From assembly GCF_947179165.1 (NCBI RefSeq), contig NC_077243.1:36902001-36966000 (forward strand): a DNA stretch of 64,000 nt, in the 5' to 3' direction. Positions 33,239-45,890 of the stretch are shown piece by piece. Made by a program: the position numbers and the translations under genes. Under the pieces are notes generated by a model that was not told where the DNA came from, made no database searches, and worked only from the letters and a program-made list of their open reading frames with translations. The first letter of the stretch is position 1; each line of letters starts with the position of its first letter. The DNA comes from Solanum dulcamara (lineage: Eukaryota > Streptophyta > Magnoliopsida > Solanales > Solanaceae).

Positions 33239-36200
33239 TATCACAATCCAATTTCATAAGTCGGGATGACACCTACCATAACCCACCGGTAGGTAAGCCA
33301 AACCTGTAACCCAAAACTGCTAGTAATGGGTATATAGGAGAAGAATAAATAACAGAAAGGAATAAAAACAAAAATAATACAAGGCAAGCCAAAAATATAT
33401 ATAAAAGAAAAATGAATCCCTTCCAGAACCTAGAATCACTAGTATAGAGCTGCTACATAAATAAAATGAGTGCAAGTCACAAAAGTGGAACAAAAATATA
33501 AATATAACACTGGCTAGTCTCAAAAGTACAAAAAGATGGGTCATCCAATCTGAAGGAGACAGAATTGATCTAAAAACGGCATGTGCTCACCCTGATCTTT
33601 GGATATGGTTGCAACAGGCTCGATCTATCAACGACGATAGCTAGTACTCAAGCCTTTATCATGAAAGTAGATGTAGAGTGTAGTATGAATATCATATATA
33701 AGGTACCCAGTAGGCACCATAGGCCGACTAAGCAAAGAAGGTGAAAGCAATATGAAAAAGAGAAATAAACTCAACAGAAGCCATAATATAATGTCTAAGG
33801 TAAGGAAAAGTATCAGTAATAAATATAGGCTAAAATAAGCTAAGGGATCTACACTAAGTACACCCAATCAGGCTCCTATAAGCCCCGTTGGGACACATGT
33901 GCGTAATTTAAAGTAAAACTCGAGCGAACCACCATAAGCCCATTGAGCATGCAGAATGAATATGCTAAAGAGGGTGGGAGCTAGGGTTCTTTAGGAGTGA
34001 ATTCCCTAGGGACTGAGGCCAGGCATCTAACCTTGGATACTCGTCTAATTTGACAGTGTGGTAGAGGTAGGGCATGTAACCTCGACACTTACCATAAATG
34101 GCTAGTTCAATAGAAGTAGTGCCTACACCCCGAAGCTCTTTTATAAATAATGAATTAATAAAGGAAGGGCCTATACCCTGATACTCTATATAAGTACTGA
34201 GTATGTAGAGGCAGGGCCTGTACCCCGATGTTCCACGCAAGTATTTAATCCAGGTGCCGATCCAACTCCATTTTCTAGCATATGCCTAGTAAATCACCCA
34301 AAGCTCTCTTTCCTTAGCAACTCTAGGCCACAAATATATGCAGTATATCATCCACAAATATCCAACTTAGGGAATTATGGATAAGGTTGTTCATGAGAGC
34401 ACAGTTACTGCCTAGTTAACACCCAACTACCAGACTCTATTCTACTACGCCATTCTACGGGATCTAAGCCCATTGGAGCGATATCAGGACAACTAAAGCA
34501 AGTTTCCACTAACCTACACTAAGGCCAACATACATCACAGTACCAATATTATGATACAGAAACTGGTAACAGAACCACCAAATAACAAGAAGGATCACAT
34601 GCTTTCAACACTTGAAATACCCAAAATAAGACCTAAAATATGATTTCTATCCTAAGGCATGTAAATAAGCTACCCAACCCCAATATTCCAACAATTTTAA
34701 AATATTTTCACACAATTTAACTCAATCTAAAGAAAGGAAAGTCGTAGCCTACCTGTAGGCCGATCGCGTGTGCTCCAAATTACTTTGCCAGAGCTTTTCC
34801 TTTTTGTACGGCCTCTGAACACTTCCATGCTGTCAAAATCAGAATCACAACGCCATTACGGTCGTTTAGACACAAAAATTACAATTTTTGGAGACAGACC
34901 AATTTCGGAGTCTAAAACGAGAAATATAAGACCCGCATCCAGAATTTAGAATTGGCTCCAAAAACTGATCTAAAATAGTACCCCAAGCTATATCTCAAAA
35001 TGTAACACAATTCGGGGCTTAGAAGCACCTCAAAAGCAATGCAAAAGGAAAACCCAAATTTAGCTAAAAAAAACTAACTATAGCAGCAACAATTTACAAG
35101 AAAATACCAGAAACGAAGTCTGCACAGCTAAACCAAGCACACTCTGATGTTTTTCATAGAAAACCCCACAACTTAGCCTTAAAAATTACTGAAAATAGAT
35201 CCAAAATGCTCAAGATATCAAATCTCAAATTCACCAAAAATCTAATCCAAAAATGGCACAAGACAACAGTGTAAGACAGAAAAATTATCAAAACAAAGTC
35301 TCAAAAGCCAAAAACAATCAAACTAGAATGATCCTCACAAAAACCCCCCACAAAATAGGCTCATGAATAGCAGATACCAGACCTAAAATGAGAAATAATT
35401 TTCCAAAGTTCACCATAATTCCATTCCGAAAATGACAAAAAACAACAGCTAAAGTCGCGAATTTACCTCACACAAAACTTCTAATCAAGATTTCAGGCTC
35501 ATCAATGGATTCCCCATAAAATTTACATGAATTTAGACCTTTGAATCACCAATTTTGAGTCTAGAATAAGGGAGAAATCTCCTTTGAAAATACATGCAAT
35601 GGTTGATGAGCACCAGATATTAGCTTTTTAGCTTATAATCTGCAAGTTTAAAAACTTCGACGAGGTGTTTGAGATTCATTTGAAACCCTGTACGCGCAAA
35701 CGAACTATGCTACCCTGCCAAATTCGACGTTTTAGACTCAATGGTGCAGTCAAAATTTCCATATTAGGTCGTTACGACTGAATATGGATCCCACTCCCAA
35801 TGTCAATTTTAACCAAATTCCACCGAGAGGCTCGAAATGAATCCAGAAGCCTCGAGAGTCGAACGAAAGGTCATTCTAGATCAAACTAGACATCCCAGAG
35901 CTATTTGTGCGGTCAGAATTTTCATCCGAGTGCATTTTCCAAAAATGTTGATCAAAGTCAACCGCTAGCGTGATTTCAAAGCTAAAATGTTAAAAAGGGT
36001 TTAAACTCACACCGAAAACCTCAGAACTTGAGTCAACCACACTTTGAGCCTAATTTGGCCATGCCGGAGCTGATGGAAGGCTGTTAGAAATCCTTTTCGA
36101 GGCTGTTTTCCCACACTTTAACTCGAAAATTACTTTTTAAGTTATAAAGGCCTTCCAACACGGAAACCTGCACAAAATCCAAACTAACGACCAGGCAACC

Positions 36201-36306
36201 GAGCCACTAGCGCCAGCGGGTCATAAAGGATTTGTGGTCGCTATAGGAACACTCTAAACGACGAAACGGAAGCAGTATAAGAAAAATGACCTAGAGGTTC
36301 ATTACA
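33239..36306 (-). repeat. 5' LTR of element F
   Basis: A 3068-bp LTR, TATCACAATCC to TTCATTACA on the plus strand (TGTAATGAAC at its start on the minus strand). It is placed by the adjoining primer site and gag. Its far flank is AT-rich DNA. No partner LTR is in the window. Confidence 0.65.
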
Positions 36307-37984
36307 GAATAATATAACAAGACTCAAATCATGAGAGGAGCTCATATCTAAATTTTGAGACTATTTAGAGGAGATTTGAGTTGGTTGGGATTGAAAAACA
36401 ATTGATCTGCAATGTATACTTTATTTTATAGATAATGTATATAGATCTATGTAAATCTCTAATACATAAATGTATATTATCTATACACGAGTATACACTA
36501 TTTATATAATATTGATACATTATATATATGTATGGACATTTTGTTAAAAATAAAATTTTGTTGCATATATATATGTAATCTTTCTATGGAGGGATTGACA
36601 TATACGTACAAGTCTAGATTTATCAATTTTATAATCCAAAATATATTAGCAAATCCTAGGCGTAAATTTATTGGAAATAATCAGCCAAATAATAAAAAAC
36701 TGCAGTTTTATGGTAGCAAAATTTCATTCCTATTCTTAAGCAGATCAATATAAGGGATTTAATATCCCACTCTTTTATTTAAGTTGTGTACGTAAAAGTA
36801 TTTACAACAATTATTTTTGCAACTACATAATGTATAGATAAAATATTTAATATGCTATATGTATGTACAAAATTTTATTCATAAAAATGGATGTGTAAAT
36901 TTAGTTGATGTATACAGTAATTGCAGTATGTATACCTAAATTATATTTTGTTTGTATACATAAGAGTGTTACAAGAATTATAGTTGCAATTAATTAATGT
37001 ATACATAAAAAAAAATTATTAGCTCTCTCCATGAATGTATAACCTCCTTCAATAAATTATATTTTGTTTGTATACATAAGAGTGTTACAAGAATTATAGT
37101 TGCAATTAATTAATGTATACATAAAAAAAAATTACATTAGCTCTCTCCATGAATGTATAACCTCCTTCAACCTGATGAAAATATATACTCAATTCTCCAG
37201 TGAATTATCAAGCAATGAAGATGAACCTTCTGGGAAAAAATATATTCAATAGGTATATTTATGTTATATAAAGAATCATCAGCTGATTAATAGATATAGC
37301 AATTTTGGGTGCCCTTTGTTTATTAATTAGCGTACTTATGTTTGAACTTCTCAATTATAGATACGGTCTTATAAAGCAAATGAAGTTGATGCATGAGAAC
37401 ACCAAGATGCTTATCCATTCATGTGCTGAGCAAATTGACATATCATTATGTGAGTTTAGAATTTTTATGATTTATACTTTATTTTGTATTTTTTCCATTG
37501 AAGATGATGGTAAGATCTTCATTTGAAAGATTCTAAAAAGTTGATTTGATCACTTCTTAAGGTTTTCAGACAATTATGCATCATTCAAGAGTCGTCATCC
37601 TTATTTCTTTGTTCGTTTCCCTTTTTCACACCAATAATATTTGAAAACAGCACAAATTTATTAAAGCAACCCTTAAATTTTACCATTGAAAAAATTTGCA
37701 CGAAATTACACAAGGTGCCTCCCAAATATAGCGGTCTTGACGTTTTTTCCCTCATAAGAAAAGTCTTTAAAGAATGTCCTTTCTTCCACTTTAAGGAGAG
37801 TAAAGGTACATTTTTACCTCTCTACACTTCAAATGTTTTTAAACAAACCCTACATGCTCAATAGTCAATTGCATCTCAATTTTTTTCATTTTTTTTTTCA
37901 TTTTTCTCTTTCTTTTTATTTTTCTTTTTCATTTTTCTCCACTTAAAATTTTTTGTCTTTTTTTTATTTTTCTCTTCTTATTTT
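36307..37984. other. AT-rich intergenic region
   Basis: This holds many TATATAC-type words, a tandem duplication (36937-37170) and, near 37860-37984, a long T-rich tract that was the target of solo LTR G. One frame of 73 codons (37305-37526) has no motif I recognise. Confidence 0.5.
36937..37170 (+). repeat. 116-bp near-perfect tandem duplication
   Basis: Copies 36937-37052 and 37053-37170 are almost identical, differing mainly by two extra bases before TTAGCTCTCTCC in the second. Such identity in an otherwise eroded region implies a recent event. Confidence 0.9.
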
Positions 37985-40157
37985 TGTCACGACTCAAACT
38001 ACCCCCTAGACTGACATGGAGAACAGGATCCCGAAGGACCCTAAACAAGTCATTTGACATAAGAATGACACTAAGATAATCAAGATAATTAAGCAAGTAA
38101 TTCGAAAAGTGAAAGATAAGTCTCAACATAGTCTAATATAGCGTAATGGGAAAACTCAGATACAAATCAACATACGCGGAATTATCTAATGTCTGAAGGT
38201 CCCTATCAAAAACATAATGCTAGAACATGTTTATAGCTATCTCTTACATAAGAAAAACTGAATAAAAGTATGAACAAAGTCTAATATGAACGTCCTCGAA
38301 GCTTGAGGACTTACCAATACTGTGAAAGTTGATAGTAGTCTTTACTAATCACAGGCCTGATGAGAAGCGTCATGAAATATATTATAAAATAATATAGATA
38401 AAAGTATGCGGTCAGTACTCGAAAAGTAATGAGTATGAGGAAAAATGCATGAACATGAGAAACACAACATGATGAATCAGAAAATATGATAATGCAATAA
38501 TCAAGCTAAAACAAGACATAATCTGATGAATCTGAGTTAAAAGCATAATATATGCAATCTACTAATCATAAAAGAATCAGAGTCATAACATAAGTGAGAC
38601 TCATAAGCCTTTGTGAGAGATACCGTTAACCGACACAAACCACATGACCTATAACTTGGAGTCTAGTTTCTTTCCACACCGAAAAGAGATTGTCCTACTT
38701 GCCAGGGTAAGGACCATGAACATGAGCTATTTTGGATCCACTAGGTTAAGTTGATTGTCCAATTTGTGGGATAAGGGAATTGCTTCTAAAGAACTCCACT
38801 CTACTAACAGGTGATCCTTCTTCCCAAAGTCCTCTCGGTGCTAAATAAACTCTCAACGAAATATCATACATAAATATATCAGAGTCTTTGAAAATGGTAA
38901 GAATCTAGTAATATCAAATTCATCATAATATACATGAATAATAGCAATAGATCCTTTAAACATAGCATAATTTCATAACATACTCATAAAAGACACTTAT
39001 GTAAAGCATCAAGATCATAATAAGCTTTTTATTGAAAATCACACTTTAATCGGAAGTGGCTAAATCATGGAAATCTTTCATGAGGAAAATACTTCAATAC
39101 AAAGCAATCTTGTTTTCATAAAAACAAACTTGATATTTTATCTAAAAACATCCTTAAATCATTGTTTCTTCAATTCATGATGCATGCTTAAAGTCTCAAA
39201 ACTTGATTTCAAAATTAATATATTCATATAAAGTGGGTTCATGTAAAAATCCTTGAAAATATGTAATTATGATCAAATCATGCATAATGACGTCAAATAG
39301 GATGAATTTATTCATATAAAATTGAACCCATAAGAAACTTGCAAAGCCCAAAAAAATTTAAATTAAAAATCATGGAAGAAGTAGATAAATAAATCTTTGG
39401 GACTCAATGAACGGAAAGGATCCATTGATGAATTCTCACATACCTCGATTCAAAGCCCTAAGATAGATCTTCATTTTGAGATTTGGAGCTTGAGGAACCC
39501 AAGCTTGCCTTGAGAAAGAACTTTGGAGAAGAGGAAATTAGGTTTGGAGTGAATGAGGAGGGTTTGGGGTCTTAGAAACGGTTATAGGACTTAGGAATAG
39601 GCTTAAAGTGGCATAGTTTAGGAATTAAGATGGTAGGAAAAAAACATCCAAATAGCAACTTTCCGTCAGAGGGACTCTACAGATAGACTTACGGATCGTC
39701 CTAGTTGTATGTAGATCACTTACTGAGACCCAAATTTCCAGGGCTAAGCACAAACTTACTCTACAATCCTAGACCTCTCTACAGGCCATAGACTCTCTCG
39801 TCCTATCGAATCCTGAAAATCCAACTCTTTGAATCTCTTCTACGATTTCTCCTACGGGCCAGATAATCCATCTATGGACTGTCCTATTGGTCTGTAGGAA
39901 ATCTTCTGAGACTTAACATTTTTCAACCTACAGGACCTCACATATAACTACCTTTTATAAATTGTGGGACCTTGTACAGTCCATAGGTAGGCTCATACAA
40001 AATCATCAAAAGCTCGACATTTTTTCAAATTTTGGCCATCGTCCTATGACTCGTACAACCTTCTACGGTCCGTACATGGGCTTGTAGAATCAGTGCACCA
40101 GTAGATTTTCTGAACTTTTCCTTTTCAAATCAACTTTCCAACTTTCGAGGTTTTATA
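37985..40157 (-). mobile_element. solo LTR G (gypsy, same family as element H)
   Basis: A 2173-bp LTR, TGTCACGACTC on the left to TTATA (TTACA expected) on the right, flanked by ATTTT at 37980-37984 and 40158-40162. No internal sequence follows on either side, so it is a solo LTR left by recombination. Its length and opening bases match the 2169-bp LTR at 53461-55629. U3-like repeats with TACGGNCC-type words lie at about 39670-40090. Confidence 0.75.
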
Positions 40158-40284
40158 ATTTTTGTTTTATTTATTATTTTTTAAAACTTTTTCTTTTTCT
40201 TTTTTTATGTTTTTCTATTTTTCATTTTTTCAACTTTTTTTAAAAAAAATTAGACATTTTTTTTCTTTTTGCCCGTGGGGCTTA

Positions 40285-41035
40285 ACTTATTGTATGAAAG
40301 CCCTTGTGCTAATAAGTCTTACATCTAAGGAAATAATTATAAAATATCTCATAAATCAAGGCCTCTTGACCATGGGATGTATTGTATTCTTTGAAAGTCA
40401 TTTGGATAAGTCTTGGCTATAAGACAAGAGTTATGGAGTACCCGGTAAATTAAGATGCGGGGTGGCAGAGTCAAGTCTTTTCCATGGGGTGTGACTTATT
40501 CTTTGGAAGACTTGGGTTAAGTCTTGCCTCTTAGGCATGAACAATAGAACATCTGATAAATCACGACATATAGTTATGTCAAGTCTTTTCCATTGAGCGT
40601 AAATTGTTGTTTTGAAGTTTTTGATCTAAGTCCTGCATATAAGGTAAATGTTATAAAGCATCTCATAAGTTAAACAAAGTGAAATAGTGTAAATTCTTGC
40701 CCATGAGACATATTTTTTTAAAACCCTTGAGTTACATTTTGCTTCTAAAACAAAAGTTATTGTGTTCTCCATAAGTTTTACTTAGTGAAAATGGTGTAAA
40801 TTATTGCCAATAGTGTAAGTTATTTGGAAGTCCTTGGACTAATTCTTTCCTCTAAAGCAAGAGTTATAGATCATCTCATAAATCAAGACACAATTTAGTA
40901 GTGTCAAGTTTATCCATAGGGAATAACTTGTTATTTAGAAGTTCTTGGTCTAAGTCTTGCCTCTAAAGTAACATTTGTAGAGCATCTCATAAGTTAGACA
41001 TGGTGAAATAGTATAAACTATTGTCCATGAAACGG
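40285..41035 (+). repeat. degenerate tandem array of about seven 105-115-bp units
   Basis: Each unit contains words like GAAGTCCTTGGNCTAAGTC, TTGCCTCTAAGGCAAGAG and GCATCTCATAA, starting at about 40290, 40390, 40505, 40614, 40720, 40826 and 40937. The copies are strongly diverged. The array lies immediately upstream of the hAT-type transposase relic. Confidence 0.7.
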
Positions 41036-41084
41036 CCACTTTCGAAATTGTCTTTTTTTAAAAAAAAATTATTAATCAATTTTT

Positions 41085-41205
41085 TTTCTATAAATACCTA
41101 TAACATTTACTTTTTTTTTCACCAACAATAATCTAATTCTCTCTCAATTTCTCAATTCTCTCTTAAAGTGATATCAATATTTTATTATTTTTGGTAAGTA
41201 ACAAC
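41085..41205 (+). promoter_or_regulatory. probable promoter, leader and first donor site of the hAT relic
   Basis: CTATAAATACC at about 41089 looks like a TATA box. A CT-rich leader with repeated TCTCTC and TCAATT follows. GGTAAGTAA at about 41192 looks like a 5' splice site. The start codon is 190 bases further on, after a T-rich stretch that could be an intron, although no clear AG acceptor remains before the ATG. Confidence 0.45.
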
Positions 41206-41384
41206 ATTAAGTGGAAGTTTTCAACTTTCAAGTGTTCAATATTTCATCAATTTTACAATTCTTTTTTTGATTACGACAATTTGGTATAATCGTTCCTTCT
41301 CTTGCTTTTATTTAGTAAATTAATTTTAGTATTTTTAAATATTTCATTTTTTTGTTTATAAATTTTATTATTTTAATTTGCATA

Positions 41385-42120
41385 ATGGATAGATTAAAAA
41401 AAGTAGGTAAAATTATTAAAAATTTGTGTCCCGAAGATAGTGGTAGTAAGAAAAAAAGTGTTTCCGGTAGAGGTAGTACAAGTAGAAATTATGCTCGTAT
41501 GCCTAAATCACCACTTAGTGAATTTAAAAAAATAGGTGTAGGTGCACATGATATGAATGAATATAAATATCGAGAAACTTACGGTATAGAAAAACCAAAT
41601 GAAGTTGAAGTAGAAATAGAACAAGATAATAATGATGATGAGAATGTTACACCAACTTGTCCTGATGTTGATATAGGTAATCCCCAATCTAAAACTATTA
41701 ATCTTCCTCCACGACCTGTAAAAGAAAGAAAAAAACTAGTTTAGTATGACATTATTTTGAATGCATAACCGAAACAACTGCAGCTTAATGTAAAGATTGT
41801 CAAGCAATTTTCGAGCATAAGACCGGGGGTAATAAAGGAGGGATGGGTCAATTGATTAGACATCTAGATACTCATCATATTGGTTTGAGAAAACGAATAG
41901 GGGGGTGCTATTGGGCCAGCTCAAGGTAGATTAGACACACAAACCGAAAAATTAATGAGGACGTATAATAAAATGAGGGATCGTGAATAATTAGCAAAAA
42001 TGATAGTTTTGGGTTGTCTAGCTTTTTCATTTGCTTCTTCTGATGCTTTTATTCATTATTTACAATCAGTTTATTATCTTATGTTTAAAGGTATTTCTAG
42101 AAGAACTGATATTATTACAT
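41385..42120 (+). pseudogene. hAT-superfamily transposase, N-terminal BED-finger part, dead
   Basis: The likely start is the ATG at 41385 (MDRLKKVGKIIKNLCPE); an earlier in-frame ATG at 41352 lies in the intron-like stretch. The reading goes 119 codons to a stop at 41742. Just downstream it resumes as a BED zinc finger: HYFECITE, then CKDCQAIFEHKTGG and GQLIRHLDTHH, with the C-x2-C and H-x4-H zinc ligands. Stops replace the usual Trp before the finger and one further residue. After the finger, a frame-shifted but clear block ELAKMIVLGCLAFSF-like continues to ISRRTDIIT near 42120. Dimerisation and catalytic parts are absent. BED finger followed by this block is the N-terminal layout of plant hAT transposases. 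Confidence 0.75.
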
Positions 42121-43129
42121 AATTTTTTGGCCAGTCACAGATTTTAAAAAGCAAGTGTTATCACGCACCAGTTATTACGTGATGCGTATTAATTTAAATT
42201 AAAATATTTTTTTAAAATTCTAAGTTTTTCTTTATTTCTTTTCTCTCTCTTACCTTTTGAATTTTCCCACCTTACCCACCCCACGCTCCAGCCCCTTCCT
42301 CAATTTTCTTTCTTTCTTTCTTCTTCACCTCCCACCCGCACCCCCACCCCACCCCCCACGTTCTTACTTTTTGACTTTTTCCCACCTTCACCCCCCCCCC
42401 CCCAGAACGTTCAAGCTCTCCTCCATTTTTTTCTATTTTTTTCTTCTTCAATCAACTTCCTTTCTTCTTAATAACACATTAATTAAGAAGGTCACATTAA
42501 TTAGTATTATAGATTAAAAAATAGTGAAGTAGATCATAAAAGTGGAGGAAAATTTAAAGCATGTCTCTGGAAAATACTTTTTCGCTGGATAACATGATGA
42601 CTAATAATGATCATCTCCCTCTTCATTTTTTTCTTTGACTTTTTATTATCTTTTCATCATCATTATCGAAAAAATTAAACACCAAGGACGAAATTTGTTA
42701 CCAATATAGTAAAAAAAGTATCTCTTTGTCGTCGAAATATATTTTTCACTAGATAAAATGGTGATCAATAGTAATCATCCCCCTCTTTATTTTTTCTTGT
42801 CATTTTTATTACATTTGCATCATTCCTATTAAAAATATCAAACATTACGATTGAAATCGCTATAACGCATTGAAGAAGACTAGGAAAACAAAGAATTCAA
42901 TAGAAAATAAAAAATAAAACAGGAAAGAAAAATAAAAATAAAAAAGTATAAATAAAAATAGAAAAAACAGAAAATACTTACCATCTTTCTCACTCTCCTT
43001 GAGAGAGTTACACTCTCTCTTTCAGATGGCTATAAATGGTATAATAAAACCATTATAAAATTGTTTAGGGGGTCATAGGACACCCGCACAGTTAAGGTGC
43101 CATTTTAAAAAAATGGGACAACTTCAATG
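42121..43129. other. low-complexity DNA downstream of the hAT relic
   Basis: 42240-42480 is pyrimidine-rich with a C run at about 42391-42403. 42560-42880 holds two diverged copies of a block of about 160 bp (starts near 42565 and 42725, sharing TGATNANTAATNATCATC and the C/T-rich part after it). 42880-42975 is A-rich. No gene is seen. Confidence 0.55.
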
Positions 43130-45428
43130 GTTACTTTATATCTTTTCTCTATATCACTATAATAGATAGTATATTGTGAGTATATTAGATATACATTATA
43201 AGTATATATAGTATACTGTAACTATATCACTATAATATATAGTATATTGTGAGTATATTTTGTATACTTTGTAAGTGTATATATAATATATAAGGTAAGT
43301 ATATCATTATAGTAGATAGAATATCACTATAATAGATAGTATATTCTGAGTATTTGATATAAATAATACTTATATATAGTATAATATAACTATATCACTA
43401 TAACATATTGTATATTGTAAGTTTTTTATATAGATTGTATGTATACATATAATATAATGTAAGTATATCACTATAATAGATAATATATTGTGAGTATATT
43501 TTATATACTTTGTAAGTGTATATATAATATATAAGGTAAGTATATCATTATAGCAGATAGAATATCACTATAATAGATAGTATATTCTGAGTATTTGATA
43601 TAAATAATACTTATATATAGTATAATATAACTATTTCACTATAACATACTGTATATTGTAAGTTTTTTTATATACATTGTATGTATACATATAATATAAT
43701 GTAAGTATATCACTATAATAGATAATATATTGTGAGTAGATAAGATATAATTATAAGTATATATAGTATAATGTAACTATATCACTATAATATATAGTAT
43801 ATTGTAATTATTTGATATACATTGTAAGTGTATATTATATAATGTAAGTATGCCATTATAATAGATAGTATATCACTATAATAGATAGTATATTATTAGT
43901 ATATTTGATATAAATAATATTTATATATAATATAATATAACTATGTCACTATAATATATAGTATATTGTGAGTTTTTTATATACATTATATGTATACATA
44001 ATATAATGTAAGTAGATTACTATAATAGATAGTATATTGTGAGTATATTAGATATACATTATAATATATAGTATAATATAACTATATCACTATAATATAT
44101 AGTATACTATGAGTCTATTTGGTCTATATTGCAAGTATATATAATATAATATAAGTATATCATTATAATAGATAGTAAATAACTATAATAGATAGTATAT
44201 TGTGAGTATATTTGATATAAATAGTACTTATATATAGTATATATAATATAATATAAGTATATCACTATAATAGATAGTATATTATGAGTATATTAGATAT
44301 ACAATGCAAGTTTATATAGTATAATTTAACTATATCACAATAATATATAGTATATTGTGAGTATATTTTATATACATTGTGAGTATATATAATATAATGT
44401 AAGTATAACATTATAATAGATAGTATATTTGATATTATAAATAGTACGTATATATAGTATAATGTAACTATATCACTATAATATATAATATATTATGAGT
44501 TTTTTTATATATATTATATGTATGTATAATATTGTAACTATATCACTATAATAGATAATATATTGTGAGTATATTTGATATACATAGTACGTATACCTAG
44601 TATAATGTAACTATATCACTATAATATATAGTATACTATGAGTATATTTGATTAACATTGTAAGTATATCATTATAATATATAGTATAGTGTTAGTATAT
44701 TTGATATACATAGTACGTATATATATAGTATACTGTAATTATATCACTATAATAGATAGTATATTGTGAGTATATTTGATTTACAATGTAAGTATATCAC
44801 TATAATATATAGTATAATGTTAGTATATTTGATATACATAGTACGTATATATATAGTATAATGTAACTATATCACTATAATAGATAGTATATTATGAGTA
44901 TATTATAATAGATAATATATTGTGAGTATATGTAGTATACATTATAAGTATATATATAATATAATGTAAGTATATATAATTATAATAGATAGTATATTGT
45001 GAGTATATCACTATAATAGATAATATATTGTGAATATATTAGATATACATTGTAAGTATATTTGGTATACATTATTCGAATATATAATTTAATGTAACTA
45101 TATCTTTATAATAGATAGTATATTGTGAGTGTATTAGATATACATTGTAAGTATATATAATACAATGTAAATACAATAGAATAATAGATAGTATATTGTG
45201 AGTATATTAGAATTTAGATATACATTGTAAGTATATAAAGTATAATGTTGCTATATCACTATAATAGAATAATAGATATTATATTGTGAGTATATTTGAT
45301 ATACATTGTAAGTAAATATAATGTAACTAAATCACTATAATAGAATAATAGATAGTATATTGTGAGTATATTTGGTATACATTGTAAGTATATATATATA
45401 CTTACAATGTATACAAAATATACTCACA

Positions 45429-45468
<40 letters not shown>

Positions 45469-45640
45469 TATAATGTAATTTATATTTGGTATACGTTGTA
45501 AGTATATATAATATAGTATAAGTATATCATTATAATAGATAGTATATTGTGATTATAAATGGTATACATTGCAAGTATATATGTAATATAATATAAGTAT
45601 ATTATTATATATTTTAAGTATATAAATTATTATAATTACT
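43130..45640 (+). repeat. AT-rich satellite, unit about 73 bp, roughly 30 or more degenerate copies
   Basis: Alternating words repeat for 2.5 kb: ACTATAATAGATAGTATATT, GTGAGTATATTTGATATACA, TTGTAAGTATATATAGTATA and ATGTAACTATATC. Together they make a unit of about 73 bp. Lengths vary through loss or gain of sub-blocks. Near 43260-43660 a longer block of about 240 bp is itself repeated. An orientation switch occurs at about 45395. Confidence 0.85.
45361..45428. repeat. 68-bp palindrome at an inversion inside the AT satellite
   Basis: The left arm 45361-45388 and right arm 45401-45428 are reverse complements with one mismatch around a TATATATATA centre. The right arm carries the satellite words in reverse (CTTACAATG, ATACTCACA). 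A (TA)n run and a (GA)n run follow at 45429-45468. Confidence 0.9.
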
Positions 45641-45707
45641 TCTAAATTAACCAGATAGTGATACATTATATTGATGATTGACTGAAATTTTCGAATAAAT
45701 AAACGTT

Positions 45708-45890
45708 TCAAAAAAAAAAAAGTCCAGCCTGACGGCCCGACCCAGTATGCCCAATCACTATACCCTTAATGGGTAATGGGCTGGGCCGTCTGATATTTTG
45801 GCACTACTGAGCCCGACCCGATAACTTGTGGCCAAAAAAATTAGTGGGCCGATCTGACCCGGCCCAGTCCACTTAACATGTATAGTTCAG
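45708..45890. repeat. GC-rich repeat patch beside an A run
   Basis: After twelve or so A's at about 45709-45720 comes a GC-rich stretch with repeated GGCCCGACCC, GGGCTGGGCCGT and GACCCGGCCCAG words. This composition contrasts sharply with the AT satellite on the left. Self-complementary GGGCC/GGCCC words are frequent. It may be the end of a transposon or retroposon, but I do not recognise the family. Confidence 0.35.

Noticed and set aside
37870..37984. T-rich tract as a poly(A) tail of a minus-strand retroposed gene
   Set aside because: The tract is broken by many C, A and G bases and continues in similar form on the other side of solo LTR G, so it is low-complexity DNA that was the target site.
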